Source of the DNA: Thereva unica
Taxonomy: Eukaryota > Arthropoda > Insecta > Diptera > Therevidae
Length of the DNA: 64,000 bases
Reading direction: 5' to 3'
Assembly (NCBI GenBank): GCA_949987705.1
Contig: CATLJY010000153.1
Location: forward strand, 62,001-126,000
The notes under the pieces were generated by a model. It was not told the DNA's origin. It ran no database searches and saw only the letters and a program-made list of their open reading frames with translations. The translations under genes and the position numbers were made by a program. Shown here in pieces: positions 21,702 to 33,297 of this stretch. Within the stretch, counting starts at the first letter, position 1. Each line of letters begins with the position of its first letter.

Positions 21702-23478
21702 AACAAGGTCAAAAACTAACGACATCCTTCAGGCATCGACGGCTAGCGGGTTCGATGTCATAACACTCACCGTAACCTGGCTCTATGAAGCATTCTTAAT
21801 GCTGAACTCTTCGATTCCTCCTACCAAGTCTTTCGGAGAGATCGTCACACTGACTCGGAAGCTCGTGGAGGTGGCGTGCTCCTGGCTTGTAGTAGCCGCC
21901 AGGCGTGTAACCCAATTTTGCTTCCTAGTTTTTCTATCCACCTTGATATTGAGCTTGTCGCTCTTAAAATTTCCTTATCAAAAACTAATCTCTTTCTGCT
22001 GTGCTGCTATATCCCACCAGATATGATTAGCACTCTTGACGATGGAGGTAAAAATCTCTATGATGTCCTTATCTCTTGTGTTGATCATATCCTCTGTGTA
22101 TGATGGACACTAGTGATGAATTACTTCTCCTAGGGGACTTTAATTTACCCAATATTCAATGACGATAACTACCTCCCCGCAGGCAACCTGAAATCAAAGG
22201 AATCCTGATTTCTTAATTCCTTAATTCGTTTTGGGGATGCAGTTAGATCTCGTATTCTTTACGGACTCAGTCAACATGACCGTTGAACCCAGTCCAATAG
22301 TCATGTCCACCATCCTCCTCTCTTGCTCAGTTATTGTTTCAATTCATTTAATACTCCTTGTCCGGAGGTGGTAAGCCATTCCTTTAACTTTAAAAAGGCT
22401 AACTTTAGTGATCTGTCATCTAAACTTGCCATTGTTGATTTCAACAACTTACTTTCCGATAATGAGTTGGATGATGATGTGGAACGGTTTTATGGCGTAC
22501 TTTACGAAGCCTTCGTTTCTTGTGTACCTTATGAGCCCCAAAAATTGCCCGGATCTTCTTTACCTTGGTTCAATAATGAACTCAAGCAATTGAAAAATCA
22601 GAAGAATAGGCTCTGGAAAACCTATTTAAAGAGGAAGAACTCTCCGAGTCTCAATTCATTTATCAATTGCTATAACCGATTTCGTTCACTCTCTTTTACT
22701 CTGTATCGTGAAGTATGAGTGATAAGGTGTTTAATGATCCTAGAAACTTCTTTAAATTTGTCAACTCTAAGAAAAAAGTTGTTAACTACCCTAATACTAT
22801 GCAGCACACGAACTGGACAAGCTGTGAGTCGCCTGCGATTTTCAACATGATTGCGTCATTCTTGCATCAATCCTTTTCGCCTTCTGAGTTTCAGCCTAAT
22901 GACAACAATTTTCGTCACATAATTCCTAACCGAGAGGCTCATTTTTTACCTCTCCCAATTACCAGTGCTGATATCGTGAAACATATCGACGAACTCCCAT
23001 TTGACTTCACTTCTGGCCCCGACGGTATTCCTCCCGCTGTCCTTAAATGCTGTGTGGAGGTTCTGCAGTCTCCACTGAAAACCTTGTTTCAAAAATCCCT
23101 GGATAAAGGGTACTTCCCTACGCTTTGGAAGAATTCGTTCATAATTCCTATTCACAAAAGTGACAGCAAGAACGAAATATTGAATTATAGACCAGTTGCG
23201 AAGTTGTCTGTTATTCCAAAACTTTTCGAATCAATTATCTATTCTGCAATCGCTCCTATCTGCAAGAGGCTGGTCTCAACGTATCAACATGGTTTTCTGG
23301 CAGCTCGTTCCACTACCACCAATCTTCTTGAGTTCACTTCTCATTCTGTCGAGGGCCTCGTTTCTGGTTGTCAAACTGATGTTTATACTGATTTTAGTAA
23401 GGCATTTGACAAGCTCTTCCATTCCATTATAACTCTAAAATTAAGTAAGCTTGGCTTTCCGCAAGCCCTTCTAGTATG

Positions 23479-24763
23479 TCTTCTTCTTTCTTCTTTAAAC
23501 TCCTTTAATCCCTCATGGGACATAGGGCGGAAACAGTTGCCCTCCAGCGGACTCTGTTTTGCGCGACAGCTCTCAGCTCCGACCAGGATCTCCCAGTTGT
23601 TGCGGCTTCTTCTAGTAGGGTTCTCCTCCACGTTGTTCTAGGTCTTCCTACTCGACGGGAACCTTGCGGATTCCAGTCAAGGGCCTGTTTGGCTAGGTTT
23701 TCGTTTTCGCGTCGCAAGGTGTGGCCAACCCAATTCCATTTCCTTCGCCTGATTTGGTCGTCTATCCTTTCTTGGCCGGCACGGCGCCAAAGTTCTTCGT
23801 TTGAAATTCTATCTTGCCAGCGGATTTTTAGGATACGACGAAGGCATCTGTTGATGAAGACTTGTAGGCGCCCTGTGATGAATTGGGTGACTTTCCATGT
23901 TTCGCAACCGTACAAAAGAACTGCCTTAACGTTGGAGTTGAACAGCCGCAATTTGGTGTTAGTTGAGATCTCCGTTGATCTCCATATGCGGGACAGGCAT
24001 GCATATGCGCCTCGTGCTTTGTTTATTCTGGAACTTACGTCTTCTTCTGCCCCACCATTTTCGGTAATAACACTACCGAGGTAGCAGAATTTATTTACCA
24101 GTTCCACGTCACGGTTATTCAGCGCTGTCCGTTCAATGGTGTTTGCATTTATCCGCATTTCTTTAGTTTTAGTCGGATTTAGCCTTAAGCCTGCTGGACT
24201 ACTTTCTGTTGCCAAATTGTTCAACATGTTTTTGAGGTCCTGGTGTCTGTGGGCCAGCAAACAGATATCATCGGCGTAGTCGAGGTCCTTAAGGCGGTCT
24301 ACCAAACCCCATTGTATGCCGCCTGTTCGATTATCTAGAGCGCCGACAAGGATGTCATTTATTACTATAAGAAATAGTAAAGGCGAAAGTAGGCATCCTT
24401 GTCGTACTCCTGAGCTCACCTCAAAGCTGTCGGATAATTTTCCATTATGGAGAACTCTGCATTTGGAATTGTTATATAGGGCTTTTATCAATTCTATTAT
24501 TTTATCAGGCAATCCACGTCGCCGTAGTGCCTGCCATATAAAGCTCCTATTGACCGAGTCGAACGCTTTCTCATAATCTACGAAAGCAAGGTAAAGGGGG
24601 GATCGGAATTCAGTAGACTGCTCCACTATTATTCTCAGGTGTTAATATGATCAATACAGGAGCGGCCCTTCCTGAATCCGGCCTGCTGCCTCCTAAGCGT
24701 TCGGTCAACTGCCTCACTTATCCTAGATAGCAATATATGGGACAAAATTTTGCCCACTGTAGA
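23479..24763 (-). mobile_element. RTE-type LINE, 5'-truncated, inside CR1-A RT
   Basis: A minus-strand insertion bounded by TATG at 23475-23478 and 24764-24767. Removing it restores the CR1-A sequence around GTATGGTTCCAG. Its 3' tail reads as GAA-type repeats (complement TCTTCTTCTTTCTTC) after the conserved end TCCCTCATGGGACATAGGGC. RTE elements characteristically end in short simple repeats rather than long poly-A. Confidence 0.85.
23505..24763 (-). pseudogene. RTE-type reverse transcriptase, 5'-truncated
   Basis: Visible blocks are QQAGFRKGRSCIDHI, LAFVDYEKAFDSVNR (first catalytic Asp), EVSSGVRQGCLLSPLLF (an RTE signature), LDYADDICLL (intact catalytic pair), KFCYLGSVI, VLLYGCETW and a WNWVGHTLRR C-terminal region. 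The endonuclease and early RT are missing. One frame break near 24630 separates the first 43 or so codons from the remaining 373, which are open to the stop at 23505. The intact catalytic motif suggests a fairly young insertion. The protein would have carried out target-primed reverse transcription in the nucleus. Confidence 0.88.
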
Positions 24764-25901
24764 TATGGTTCCAGTCCTATTTAGCTGACAGGACCTACCA
24801 AGTTCTTTTTCGTGGTTCCATATCAGTAACCATTGAAGCGACATCCGGTGTCCCTCAAGGAGTTCTTCTTGGTCCTCTTCTATTTATACTATTAATTGCT
24901 GACATTGTTCCCTTGCTAAGACACTGTAGAATATTGATTTATGCTAATGACATCAAATTGTACCGTCACATAAAGAGTATTGAGGATTGCAAACTTTTGC
25001 AAGTTGACCTTGACACCTTTTACTCTTGGTGTGCTAACAACAACTTAATATTGGTAAATGTGAAGTCATGACTCTTAGTAGGAGACGTGATCCTATAATT
25101 TTTAACTACATCTTTTCTGGTGAGGGTATCCTTCGTGTTAATTTTGTTAAAGATCTCGGGATTAGATTTGATAGTAAGCTGGATTTTTACACTCACATCA
25201 ACTATATCTCTTCCAGAGGGAGTTTAGTCCTGGGTTTTATAAAAAGTGGTCCAAAGAATTTAACAACCGCTTGATTACTAAACACCTATACATTTCCCTT
25301 GTCAGACCATTACTCGAATATGCGTCCCAGGTTTGGTCTCCTCACTACTCTTCGCATGTTAGAACTATTGAATTGGTTCAACGAAGGTTTGTTCGATTCG
25401 CATTGAATCATCCTCCTTGGGAAAACCCAATAGTTCTTCCATCATATGAATCCCGGATTTGAGTTACTCAACTTAAGCTCTATTCATAAGCGTCATGAAG
25501 TGGCCGATGTTGTATTTGTTCATCAGCTCCTTAATGGAAAGGTCGACTCAGGTATTCTAGGTCGCCGTGCATCGTTTAGAGAGAGTCGTTATAACCTGAG
25601 AGGACCACCTTTTTTACAAATCAACTCCTCTAACACGAATTACGGCATATTTGAACCTGTAAACCGTATGTTCTTTAATGTAAACAATAATATTAATGTC
25701 TTTAGCGTGAGCATTTGTAAGGATGTCCTTAAAAGGAGTCTTTTAAATCTCACGTGACCACTTATGTTTCCTGTTGCTTGCGTTGGTTACATGTTATTTT
25801 AATTTACTAATTTTTATGTTTGCATGCCTAGTGTTGAGCCTAATCTCAGCGCTTGGTTGTGCTGAGTAGGTAAACCTTTCTTGGTTCAGCTAAGAAGTGC
25901 G

Positions 25902-25918
25902 CCTTTTGTATTAGAAGG
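25902..25918 (+). promoter_or_regulatory. CR1-A 3' stem-loop, copy 1
   Basis: CCTTTT and AGAAGG can pair around a 5-nt loop just before the 3' end (GAAGGGTTAATTCT). The same stem is CCTTCT/AGAAGG in the other copies, so the pairing is conserved across copies. It is a likely recognition site for the element's RT. Confidence 0.6.
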
Positions 25919-25936
25919 GTTAATTCTATTATTACT

Positions 25937-26335
25937 ATTACCATTTTCCTCACAACCCCTCGTCATGGGTATTAAATGAAAGAGCATCATAAATAGAATA
26001 CAATAGGCTCTGTCGTTAGATCCATGGCGGCCACCTCAAGAGGGCGAGTTACCATTTTCTGCAGAACCTCTTCGACATGGGTATCCAATGAAAGGGTGTG
26101 ATAAGTAGAACACCATAAGCAATATAGCATACTCAATATACCGCTAGATTCATGGCGGCCACCTCAAGAGGACGGATTACCATTTTCTTCACAGCCCCCT
26201 CGACATTGGTATCAAATGAAAGGGTATCATAAAAAGAACGCAATAAGCTATATAGTATACTTAATAAACCGTTAGATCTATGGCGGCCGTCTCAAGAGAG
26301 AGAACTACCACTGTCTACACAATTTTCCGCATGTA
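25937..26335. repeat. 128-bp tandem repeat, right part of the split array
   Basis: ATGGCGG recurs at 26024, 26152 and 26280, spaced 128 bp, with the same unit as at 12.63-12.81 kb: CATGGCGGCCACCTCAAGAG, ACCATTTTCTTCACA, CTCGACATTGGTATCAAATG. The array restarts within a unit at ACCATTTT, about nine bases after the point where the left part stops, so CR1-A integration removed a few bases. Confidence 0.85.
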
Positions 26336-26380
26336 TCTGTTATAACATTATCCAGATGTTCAAAATCGATTGCAAAATTT

Positions 26381-26723
26381 CACATCCAAAACTAAAAAGC
26401 TGAAAATAATTATTTAAATAAAAAAAATTTTTTTTTTTAAAATACCACGTTTTTAAAACGAACTAAAAATATAAAATAATTTCTCCTATCCCAATACAGA
26501 TTTAGAGCCTCAAACATATTCCTAACTGACCATATCATACTGATAGTCCTGAAAATATGTGATTGTGAATTTGTAATAGCTATGCGAATATTTGCAATAT
26601 TTTAAACGAAAAATCGTGCACACACAACTGTTTCGTGATCTTGCCCGTGTAAGGAAGGGGGAATCCATACACGGGTCGACAGAAACCACAAGTTTCAACT
26701 AGTTTGAAATGCTCGCGGGCGTG
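26381..26723. other. No recognised feature
   Basis: AT-rich spacer between the TIR element and SINE copy 2. Nothing recognised. Confidence 0.4.
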
Positions 26724-27180
26724 TTTTTTTTTTTTTTATGTGACAGACTAGAGGCTTAGGGAAAGTCCCTTTGTACTGCCGACAATCTATTTTTTCATAT
26801 AGAGTGAATGTCGAACAGCAGCTCTAGCCGGAAGATAGAGAGAAGAGAAGGAAGTAACTGGCACAACCTAACCGCGTTATTTTATTCCACCTGCTCACAA
26901 CCATTTCGCGACTCTGACATCGGGGCGTCGAGAACAACTCGCTGGAGTGTTATGCCTCCTGAAACGAGTTGAATCACATCAACCAACCGATGGCATGCGC
27001 TTGGTGGAGCGGGGGAGGACTAGGGAAGGCTATGACAGGGGAATCAGGAATGTAAAGAGGGAAGAAGAAAGAAGGAAAGTTAGGTGGGAAAGGCGAAGGA
27101 CCGTGGCGCAGCCGGGATTCGAACCCGGGACCTCTGGGGATAGCAGTCAGGCGCCTTACCTCTAGACTACCGAGGCCCCC
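26724..27180 (-). mobile_element. tRNA-headed SINE, full-length copy 2
   Basis: Reverse-orientation copy of the SINE at 1694-2158. It has a T-run at 26724-26737 (poly-A tail), TATGTGACAGACTAGAGGCTTAGGG, the shared body (for example GAACAGCAGCTCTAGCCGGAAG) and a tRNA-like head ending at 27180 with B box GGATTCGAACC on this strand. The two copies differ at many positions, so the family is not very young. Confidence 0.82.
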
Positions 27181-27209
27181 ATATGGTGTGATATGGAGGA
27201 GGGCCTTAA

Positions 27210-27517
27210 GCCTCAATTATACTGGACGCAATGAAACTCAACGGACCGGTTTGATATGTCAAAATGAGTTTCAATACAGAGAAGCTATATTGAAGTGGTT
27301 ATACTGCACGGAACTGAACCGACCGGATTAAAGTTTCAAAAATTTCGAACTAAAAATTTTAAGTATAAGTGTTAATTTGGCAAAACATTGCCGAAAAATT
27401 AGGAAGTACAAATGGCATTTGCACCTTGCACGCGTTCGATTTCGTCAGTATAACCAGCAAAATTTCATGCGGTTGACTCTCCGTTTCTTTTCGTTCCGTT
27501 GCGTCCAGTATAAAGGC
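27210..27517. mobile_element. MITE with TATACTGGACGCAA termini
   Basis: The left end GCCTCAATTATACTGGACGCAATGAAAC is matched by the complement of the right end GCCTTTATACTGGACGCAACGGAAC. The interior is AT-rich and non-coding. No target duplication is clear because the right end runs into the next MITE. Confidence 0.7.
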
Positions 27518-27776
27518 CCAGTTACATAGCAGCGTTGCGTAGCTTAGCTGAGCATGGCTTTTCACAAACTAGTCACAGAACAGCTTAGCGTTGGGTTAAT
27601 TGACAGATAAAGTTCCCTCAAGTGCTGTAAAGTTTCAACAAAATTGGCAAAGTTTGATTTATAAAAATGTGGAACTTTTTTAAATTGCCAATTGAGGTTA
27701 TGTACTCAAGCCCCATTAATTAGATACATAGTTTTAATTCTGACCCCATCTACGCAACGCTGCTATGTAACTGGGC
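27516..27776. mobile_element. MITE with GCCCAGTTACATAGCAGCG termini
   Basis: GCCCAGTTACATAGCAGCGTTGCGTAG at the left is perfectly mirrored at 27750-27776. The element is about 261 bp, non-coding and directly abuts the previous MITE (the GGCCC boundary is shared). It may have inserted at or into the other's terminus. Confidence 0.78.
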
Positions 27777-28009
27777 TTTAATTGAGACTTTTAACTCCAT
27801 ATTTAAATTCGTTAATTGAAGACAGGGCCTCTCAAAGGGAGGACATAAGCCGCAGTTGCCATGGAGCTCATAATTTAAGGGGCCTCACATTCCAATATTA
27901 CAAGGTAGCAAAATCAAATAGAGCGCGTTCCCGCGCTCATTTTTTTAGCACAACAATACAGAACATAAGCACGGTATTCGGAAGCAAGGTAAAGTAAAAG
28001 ACTGTATAC

Positions 28010-28215
28010 CGCATAAGTCAAAGTTTAGCCTCAGGTGTCACCTCTTATATTAACGTCGTTCATGTCATTTTGCAATGCATAGTAGGAAGCTTAGTTCAAA
28101 GAATAGAAAAAGGATAGGATAGGTTAAAGGAAGTCTAGAGATGCATGAGGAAGTGGCGATGAACCTTGAGTTTAAACTCTTGATGTTGTATGAGTTCAGA
28201 TGGAACCGTCGAGGC
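28010..28215 (-). mobile_element. LINE-B 3' fragment, diverged
   Basis: Parallels 13020-13215: CCTCAGGTGTCACC, TTCATGTCATTTTGCAATGCATAGTAGGAAGCTT, GGATAGGATAGGTTAAAGG and GTTGTATGAGTTC. It covers the 3' UTR and terminal codons only. It lacks a clear T-run, so the tail has decayed. Confidence 0.65.
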
Positions 28216-28392
28216 TAGCGGAAGATTCTCGTTGGAGTCTTACGCCTCTTGAAAATGGTTGATTCCTCTAACCAGCTGACAAGTGCTGTGACGCCGGCAG
28301 AGCCAGACATCAGGCGCAACAAGGAGGTGTGCGTTCGCTAGGTAAAGACCCAACCTTAGTGGAACGATGGTATCCCGATTAACTAGTTAAGT

Positions 28393-28548
28393 GGCCCTAG
28401 ACTATTAACAATATTGTACAATAATATTGAGAAAAATATTGACGGTTTCCCTCTTTGCATCAGATAATCTGTCAATATCACCCACAGACCGCCAAAAATA
28501 TTGCGCAAATCAAAATGTTGCACAATATTAATGATAGCCTAGGGGCCC
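28393..28548. mobile_element. Small MITE, about 156 bp
   Basis: GGCCCTAGACTATTAACAATATTGTACAA at the left matches the complement of the right end GGCCCCTAGGCTATCATTAATATTGTGCAAC. AATATT phrases recur inside. No target duplication was resolved, so the family is unknown. Confidence 0.6.
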
Positions 28549-31500
28549 TATTAGAGTGCCGACTAATGTGCCCGGCTTTACCTACCTCAGTTCAATCCCC
28601 ATAAGTGGCTTCACTGACTAAAGTACAGGTCATGTTCAGTTCGTGCTTGAAATTGTTGCTTCTTTTTCGCCAAAAGTTAGAAATGCAAAAGCTCCCTGGA
28701 ATGGCATTCCATTATTCCAGTTGATTACTCTCTTTTGAGCGAGCTTTTACGTTTAACTTCAGTTTTAGTTCAGTTGAGAGAAAGGAGGTCTGTTTTATCC
28801 TCAGTTGTGGTCACCAATTTGTTCGAACTTGCGCAGTTCGGCCGATGAGCCAGGCTATAATGCTAATCGTTTTAAACAATAATTCTTAGAATATTGATAT
28901 ACATATAATATAAACCGTTTTTGTTTTAAACATTTTTCTGCCAAAATCTGATCTGCCAAAAAGTGTAATTGTATTGATTGAGTAAAAAAAAGTTCGGATA
29001 TTCAAAAGTTAATAACTTTTGAAAAAAAGTTGATAATTACAAACGACCAAACCAGTCGTGTTCCAAAAATTCAGATATCAATGAATATCAAATTTTTTTC
29101 CATGTGAGAAAATTCGTGTTTCATAGTGTATTTTATAGCATTTAGTGGAGTCGCCTTTCAAACATTAGGTTTGAGGAACTTTAGATTTAGTGGAATATAT
29201 AGTGTCTTTGGGCGAAGAGTGGTTTGAGTGGTTTCCTGGTGGTTTTGAAAGTCGACTCTAGTGGTTTCTCGGGGAAAGAGTTGGCAACACTGCTGGTTCC
29301 GATTTCTTACATTAGCAGCATAAACTCGGCTGTAAGGGAGTATAATTTCAAAATTAAAATTTATTCGACTATGTAAGAAGCTGGGAAAATCGGCATTGGA
29401 TGCCCTAGTTACGGTTAACATACATAATCGACCCTGAAGAATTGTTTGCACAACCCCCATCAATTGGTACTTTTCGCATTTCATTTAAGCCCATAACATT
29501 TGTAATGATTCCACCTGTGAAAATATCTAATATTAAAACAAATTTACAACTTACTAACTACAAAATTTAAATACTGTAAAATATTCGTCTAGTAAATTAT
29601 CATAAAGTATCTGCCCACCCCCACAAGAGACTACTTAATTTACCATGTAGCTAAAATTTCACCCTAAAATATACTGCCATAACTTAAAGGGATTGTGTTA
29701 ATATATAGTATACTTGACAACGAAAATTTACAGAAAGGAGAATTTTCAAATAACATATGGCACCATTTTTGCGCTGGGAAACAAATTTATATCTCTACAA
29801 ATATACGAGAATCAAGTTAACATGCTACTTGGAGAGTAAAATTAGCAAATTAATACGGGAAGAAATCACTCCCAGCAGAATAATTTGTTCAACTTGCTCC
29901 AAAGTGACAACAGTTTTGCCTCATTTCCTCATTTTTAATTAATCATCTTTTCTCGGAGATGTTTTAACAAAACGACAAAGCACGAAGTATTATAGCGCCG
30001 CCAACAAGGGGTTCCGTTAGCCCAAACATAATTAATAATGAGACATCAAAGGGTTTCCTCCTAATTGTGATGTAATTTAAAGAGAGTTTCGTAAAACCCT
30101 TTTCTGGTGTGTGTGTGTGTATATGTATATAGTTGTGTGTACAGAGGATCCTCAAATTAGTTTCGGAAAATTCTCGAGATTACTGATGGATAGTAGATGT
30201 TCGTGTGTCCTGAATGAAGTATCCTCTACATCAAGGAATATGTAAGTACATCAAAATTTCTCAAGATTTCCATATGAATACCATTTGGGAAAATTTCCAT
30301 TATCTTTCTCTACTTACCCCAAAATCATGCCCGGTTGCTACAATTTTTTTTCTTGTACAGGACGGTGTGTGTGCATGTGTGTATGGTAGCCCGTATCTAC
30401 GAGGAAAACTCAATTCTGAAACGTCTCCTTTGGGTGGTGCCGCACCCTACAGCATTTTAGCTGCAGATTAAGCGAAATTTCGATAACAAACTTCTAAATT
30501 TTTTAAGACAACATAGAATCAATATTCACCCACCCTCCGCACCATCGATGGAGCAACTTACCGTTTTCCACCCTCAAACATGTTCCCTAAATAAGGAAAT
30601 TACTTTTTTATGTGATTTCCTGATGCAGATGCCACTTCATGTTTTGATTTGTTACAAAAAAAAAACCCCGTAAACATGACCTCATGAAGGGGATGATTTC
30701 GCCCAATTTTACGTTACGTTTCGCAGGGGCCATGACGGAAAAGTTTCCCGGAACCGGATAAATTTTGGAACAGAATAAAATTTCAAATCGGTATGAGGTG
30801 ATAACGTGTACACTCGTGTATATATTTCCCCTGCCGAAACTGACATGTTTGCAAAGCTGACGGTGGCAAAATTTTCTGGTCTCTAAATACTCCTCTAGTT
30901 TCGGCATGGGGAGAATGAAAAAAAAACCCATTTCTAATATGGGCTGTAAAATACAGAGGTTACTTTGGTTCATAAAACTTGCCAAGGCTGCTGTATCCAC
31001 CTACTATATATAGGTTATATATCTCATCCCGCAACATGCACGTTATCGATCCCTCTTTTACCGCTTTCAGCGCGCCTTTGACGCCGTCGCCCGCCCCGCA
31101 TCGCACGGAAGTTACTCAGCCAGTTTATGAGGTTGAATTTTACTGCTCTTTCGGTGCAATCAGGAACATCACACGTCGATGAAATCACTTACGCCGTGGC
31201 TAGGAAGGCGTTCGAAACCCATCAGGTATTCAGCTGTATGTTCCAGCTATATCACAAACCGGGGATGTTTTACGACTGGGATTCCTCCCTTGTGTGTAGC
31301 GGGTAGCCACGAAATCAATTCTTTGGCATTTTTGGTTAATTCTTCTCAATCGTTAGTCAAATTGTTTTACGCGGCTTTTGAGCTATTTCACATTTTTTCA
31401 GGAGTTTGTATATGACGGTTCCTTAGATGAGTAGATAGAATTTCATTATTTTTATAAGGAATTTTTTGATGAGCATTTTTATGCTTTATATATTTTCACA

Positions 31501-32160
31501 GCATTTTTCGTGGATATAAATGCCTTTTGAGTGCTGTAATATATGTTAGGTTATGTTGCATCAAGATCAACTCCCTGTGAGGTTTTACGACCGATATCAA
31601 AACAGTATTTTTTTCAAATTCCTCACTTAATTGAAAAAATATACAGGATGTTTTGCGCTATGGTAATCCATTAGGTGGTGATTCCTAGATATATTTGGAC
31701 AGAAACATAGTTCTAGAGAATGGCGCTATCGGTCCTACCCACTGAGATACAGGGTGTTTGAGGAAAGACGTTCGGACAATTTTATAAAATTTTAACTGCG
31801 TTAACTCCTAAACTATTTATCGTAGAACAACGCAATTAGCCTCAATTTTTAGGGAAATGTACATTCAGTAACATAAACCTCAGTCACCGTTTAGAAAACA
31901 TGTTAGCTTAAAGTTAAAATTTTGTTTTTTTAACTAAAATTTCAACTAATACCACTCTTTTCTCCAAAAATACGTAGTTACCCTATTTTCAAAATTATAA
32001 AGCTTCGAGTATTTCCTATGAAAAATGTCTCTCTCTAATCTCTTTTATACCAAAGGTAAGGGAAAACACAGAACAGGTTTTCTGGTCAAAAATAATATAA
32101 AAACCTTTCTTCTCCTTCAATTTAGTGACGGAGACCTTACTTGAGTTAAAACAGAAGACA
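28549..32160. other. No recognised gene; microsatellite and a possible short repeat
   Basis: About 3.6 kb of mixed composition with open frames under 131 codons and no recognisable domain. A GT/AT microsatellite lies at 30108-30143. Around 31640-31900 phrases such as ATACAGGGTGTTTGAGG and CTGCGTTAACTCCTAAAC look like a dispersed repeat, but no second copy is present here to confirm it. It is probably host intergenic or intronic sequence. Confidence 0.4.
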
Positions 32161-32164
32161 CTTA

Positions 32165-32850
32165 GGATAGCCTCTTTCTATCTACTACACGATGATGAGG
32201 GCCCTCTCCGTCCTATGGCCCTTCAGGACCTGGTAAGACACACCCATGCTACCACAGTCTTGGTTATGTGAGGTGATGCAAAAGCACACCATACACAATG
32301 GGGTAGCAGGCACGCCAATGATCGAGCTGAGGTTATTTTTAACTACCTACTGAACACCAAGTTTGCTATTTGTAACAAAGGTAATGATGCCAATTTTGTT
32401 ACCAAAAACAGAGAAGAAGTGTTGGACCTCCCCCTTGTCTCAGACTGCCACTCCGACCGTAACGTGGTCTGGAAGGTTTCGAAGGAACCTTCTCAGACCA
32501 CAGATTCATAGAGTTGCAACTGTTATGGAGCTTCAGGTTGGGGGCCCGAACGGGCCAACCTCAGACTCTCACACAATAAATTAAAATTTGTCTACTAGGT
32601 CAACTTGAGACTCTCCCTAGACAGTACCCTGGCCTCCAAAGAGTGGCTGGTCATCGGGTGGTCGGGGTTTGGGAGACCTTGGAGGTATCATCTAGCTATG
32701 TGCATCACCACTTGTCTGAAAGAGAGCGCCCCTACCGGGCGGAAGCGGAGTTCGAACGAATAAGTAGAGGCCACCTGAAAAGAGCTTTGGGAAAGAGTTA
32801 CATCGGCCACCGTTTTGCCATTCCTGAAATTAGCCAATCATCTTAATACC
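32165..32850 (+). pseudogene. R1/LOA-type LINE endonuclease remnant
   Basis: Translated with frame changes, the segment reads like the endonuclease of R1-group LINEs: a start like SFYLLHDDE, a DAKAHHTQWGS block (in place of the usual D-N/A-AHH), FAICNKGNDANFVTKNREEVLDLPLVS, then RLSLDSTLASKEWL. Several stops and frameshifts are present and no RT was found. The endonuclease would nick target DNA. This copy is dead. The exact clade is uncertain. Confidence 0.62.
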
Positions 32851-33204
32851 CTTAACTCTGAAACCACCTGTAATATAATAAAATAGCTCAAAAAGAACCA
32901 ACTCAGTATGAACACTGTCTCTTTTAATATGGTATCACCATTCTATACACAACCCAAAACCCTGAAGTCGCTAACAGCAAGATAGAAGTAAGCCAAAACA
33001 ATGTCCTATCATGAAATATTAAATACTGTCAACCGTTAACGGTAACAAAGATAATCGAACAGTACTTCAAACCAAGGAAAATAACGAAACCTAAAAAGGC
33101 ATTACAAAGTATTTAAAGGTAATGTTTATGCAATATAATAAAATGTTATCTGTTTCCAATAAATATTCTTCAATATCAGAAGGTTGTAGGTTTAAATTAT
33201 ATAT

Positions 33205-33282
33205 GTGTGTTTAAATTAATGGTTCATCCAATAGGGTTTTCTGTGTGTTTAAATTAATGGTTTATCCAATAGGGTTACCATT
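33205..33282. repeat. 38-bp direct duplication
   Basis: GTGTGTTTAAATTAATGGTT, CATCCAATAGGGTT and a few more bases occur twice in succession just upstream of the LTR retrotransposon. The CCAAT target site of that element lies shortly after. Confidence 0.75.
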
Positions 33283-33297
33283 AAATGTTCTTCCAAT

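Larger units (their letters stand above)
21702..25757 (+). pseudogene. CR1-A copy 1 ORF2, degraded endonuclease-RT
   Basis: Compared with the cleaner copy at 52.8 kb, this copy keeps ILNAELFDSS-like endonuclease sequence in shifting frames, then long open stretches (22323-22718, 22715-23478). RT blocks include SGPDGIPPAVLKCC, NYRPVAKLSVIPKLFESII and YTDFSKAFDKLFHS. RTE interrupts it at 23479-24763. RT resumes with ATSGVPQGVLLGPLLF and IYANDIKLY, where the second catalytic Asp of the usual YADD has become Asn. A C-terminal domain follows to a stop at 25757. Several frameshifts (near 22200, 22710 and 25265) make it inactive. Confidence 0.85.
12812..25936 (+). mobile_element. CR1-like LINE (CR1-A copy 1) with three insertions
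   Basis: Pieces of one plus-strand LINE lie in order: an ORF1 N-terminal part (12812-12990), the ORF1 C-terminal part and the start of ORF2 (14700-15419), endonuclease and the first half of RT (21702-23478), then the second half of RT, C-terminus and 3' UTR (24768-25936). The copies at 48.1 kb and 52.8 kb provide the uninterrupted order. The interruptions are LINE-B, a CACT-ended DNA transposon and an RTE element. The 3' end lacks poly-A and carries a CCTTYT...AGAAGG stem-loop, which fits CR1-type LINEs. The clade name (CR1 rather than Jockey, L2 or Daphne) is tentative. Confidence 0.82.
12550..26380. mobile_element. TIR element with 128-bp tandem repeats, split by a 13.1 kb nest
   Basis: AAATTTTGCAATCGATTTT at 12550-12568 is matched in inverted orientation at 26362-26380. 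The similarity continues inward for several tens of bases (for example GAAATTTTGCACAC against GTGTAGACAATTTTCC-like sequence). Between the arms, excluding the CR1-A nest, lie only 128-bp tandem units. The pre-insertion element would have been roughly 0.7 kb. No target duplication was identified, so the outer limits are approximate. Confidence 0.6.

Noticed and set aside
29158..29484. 108-codon minus-strand frame as a gene
   Set aside because: No domain, no neighbouring exon signals, and the surrounding sequence looks non-coding.
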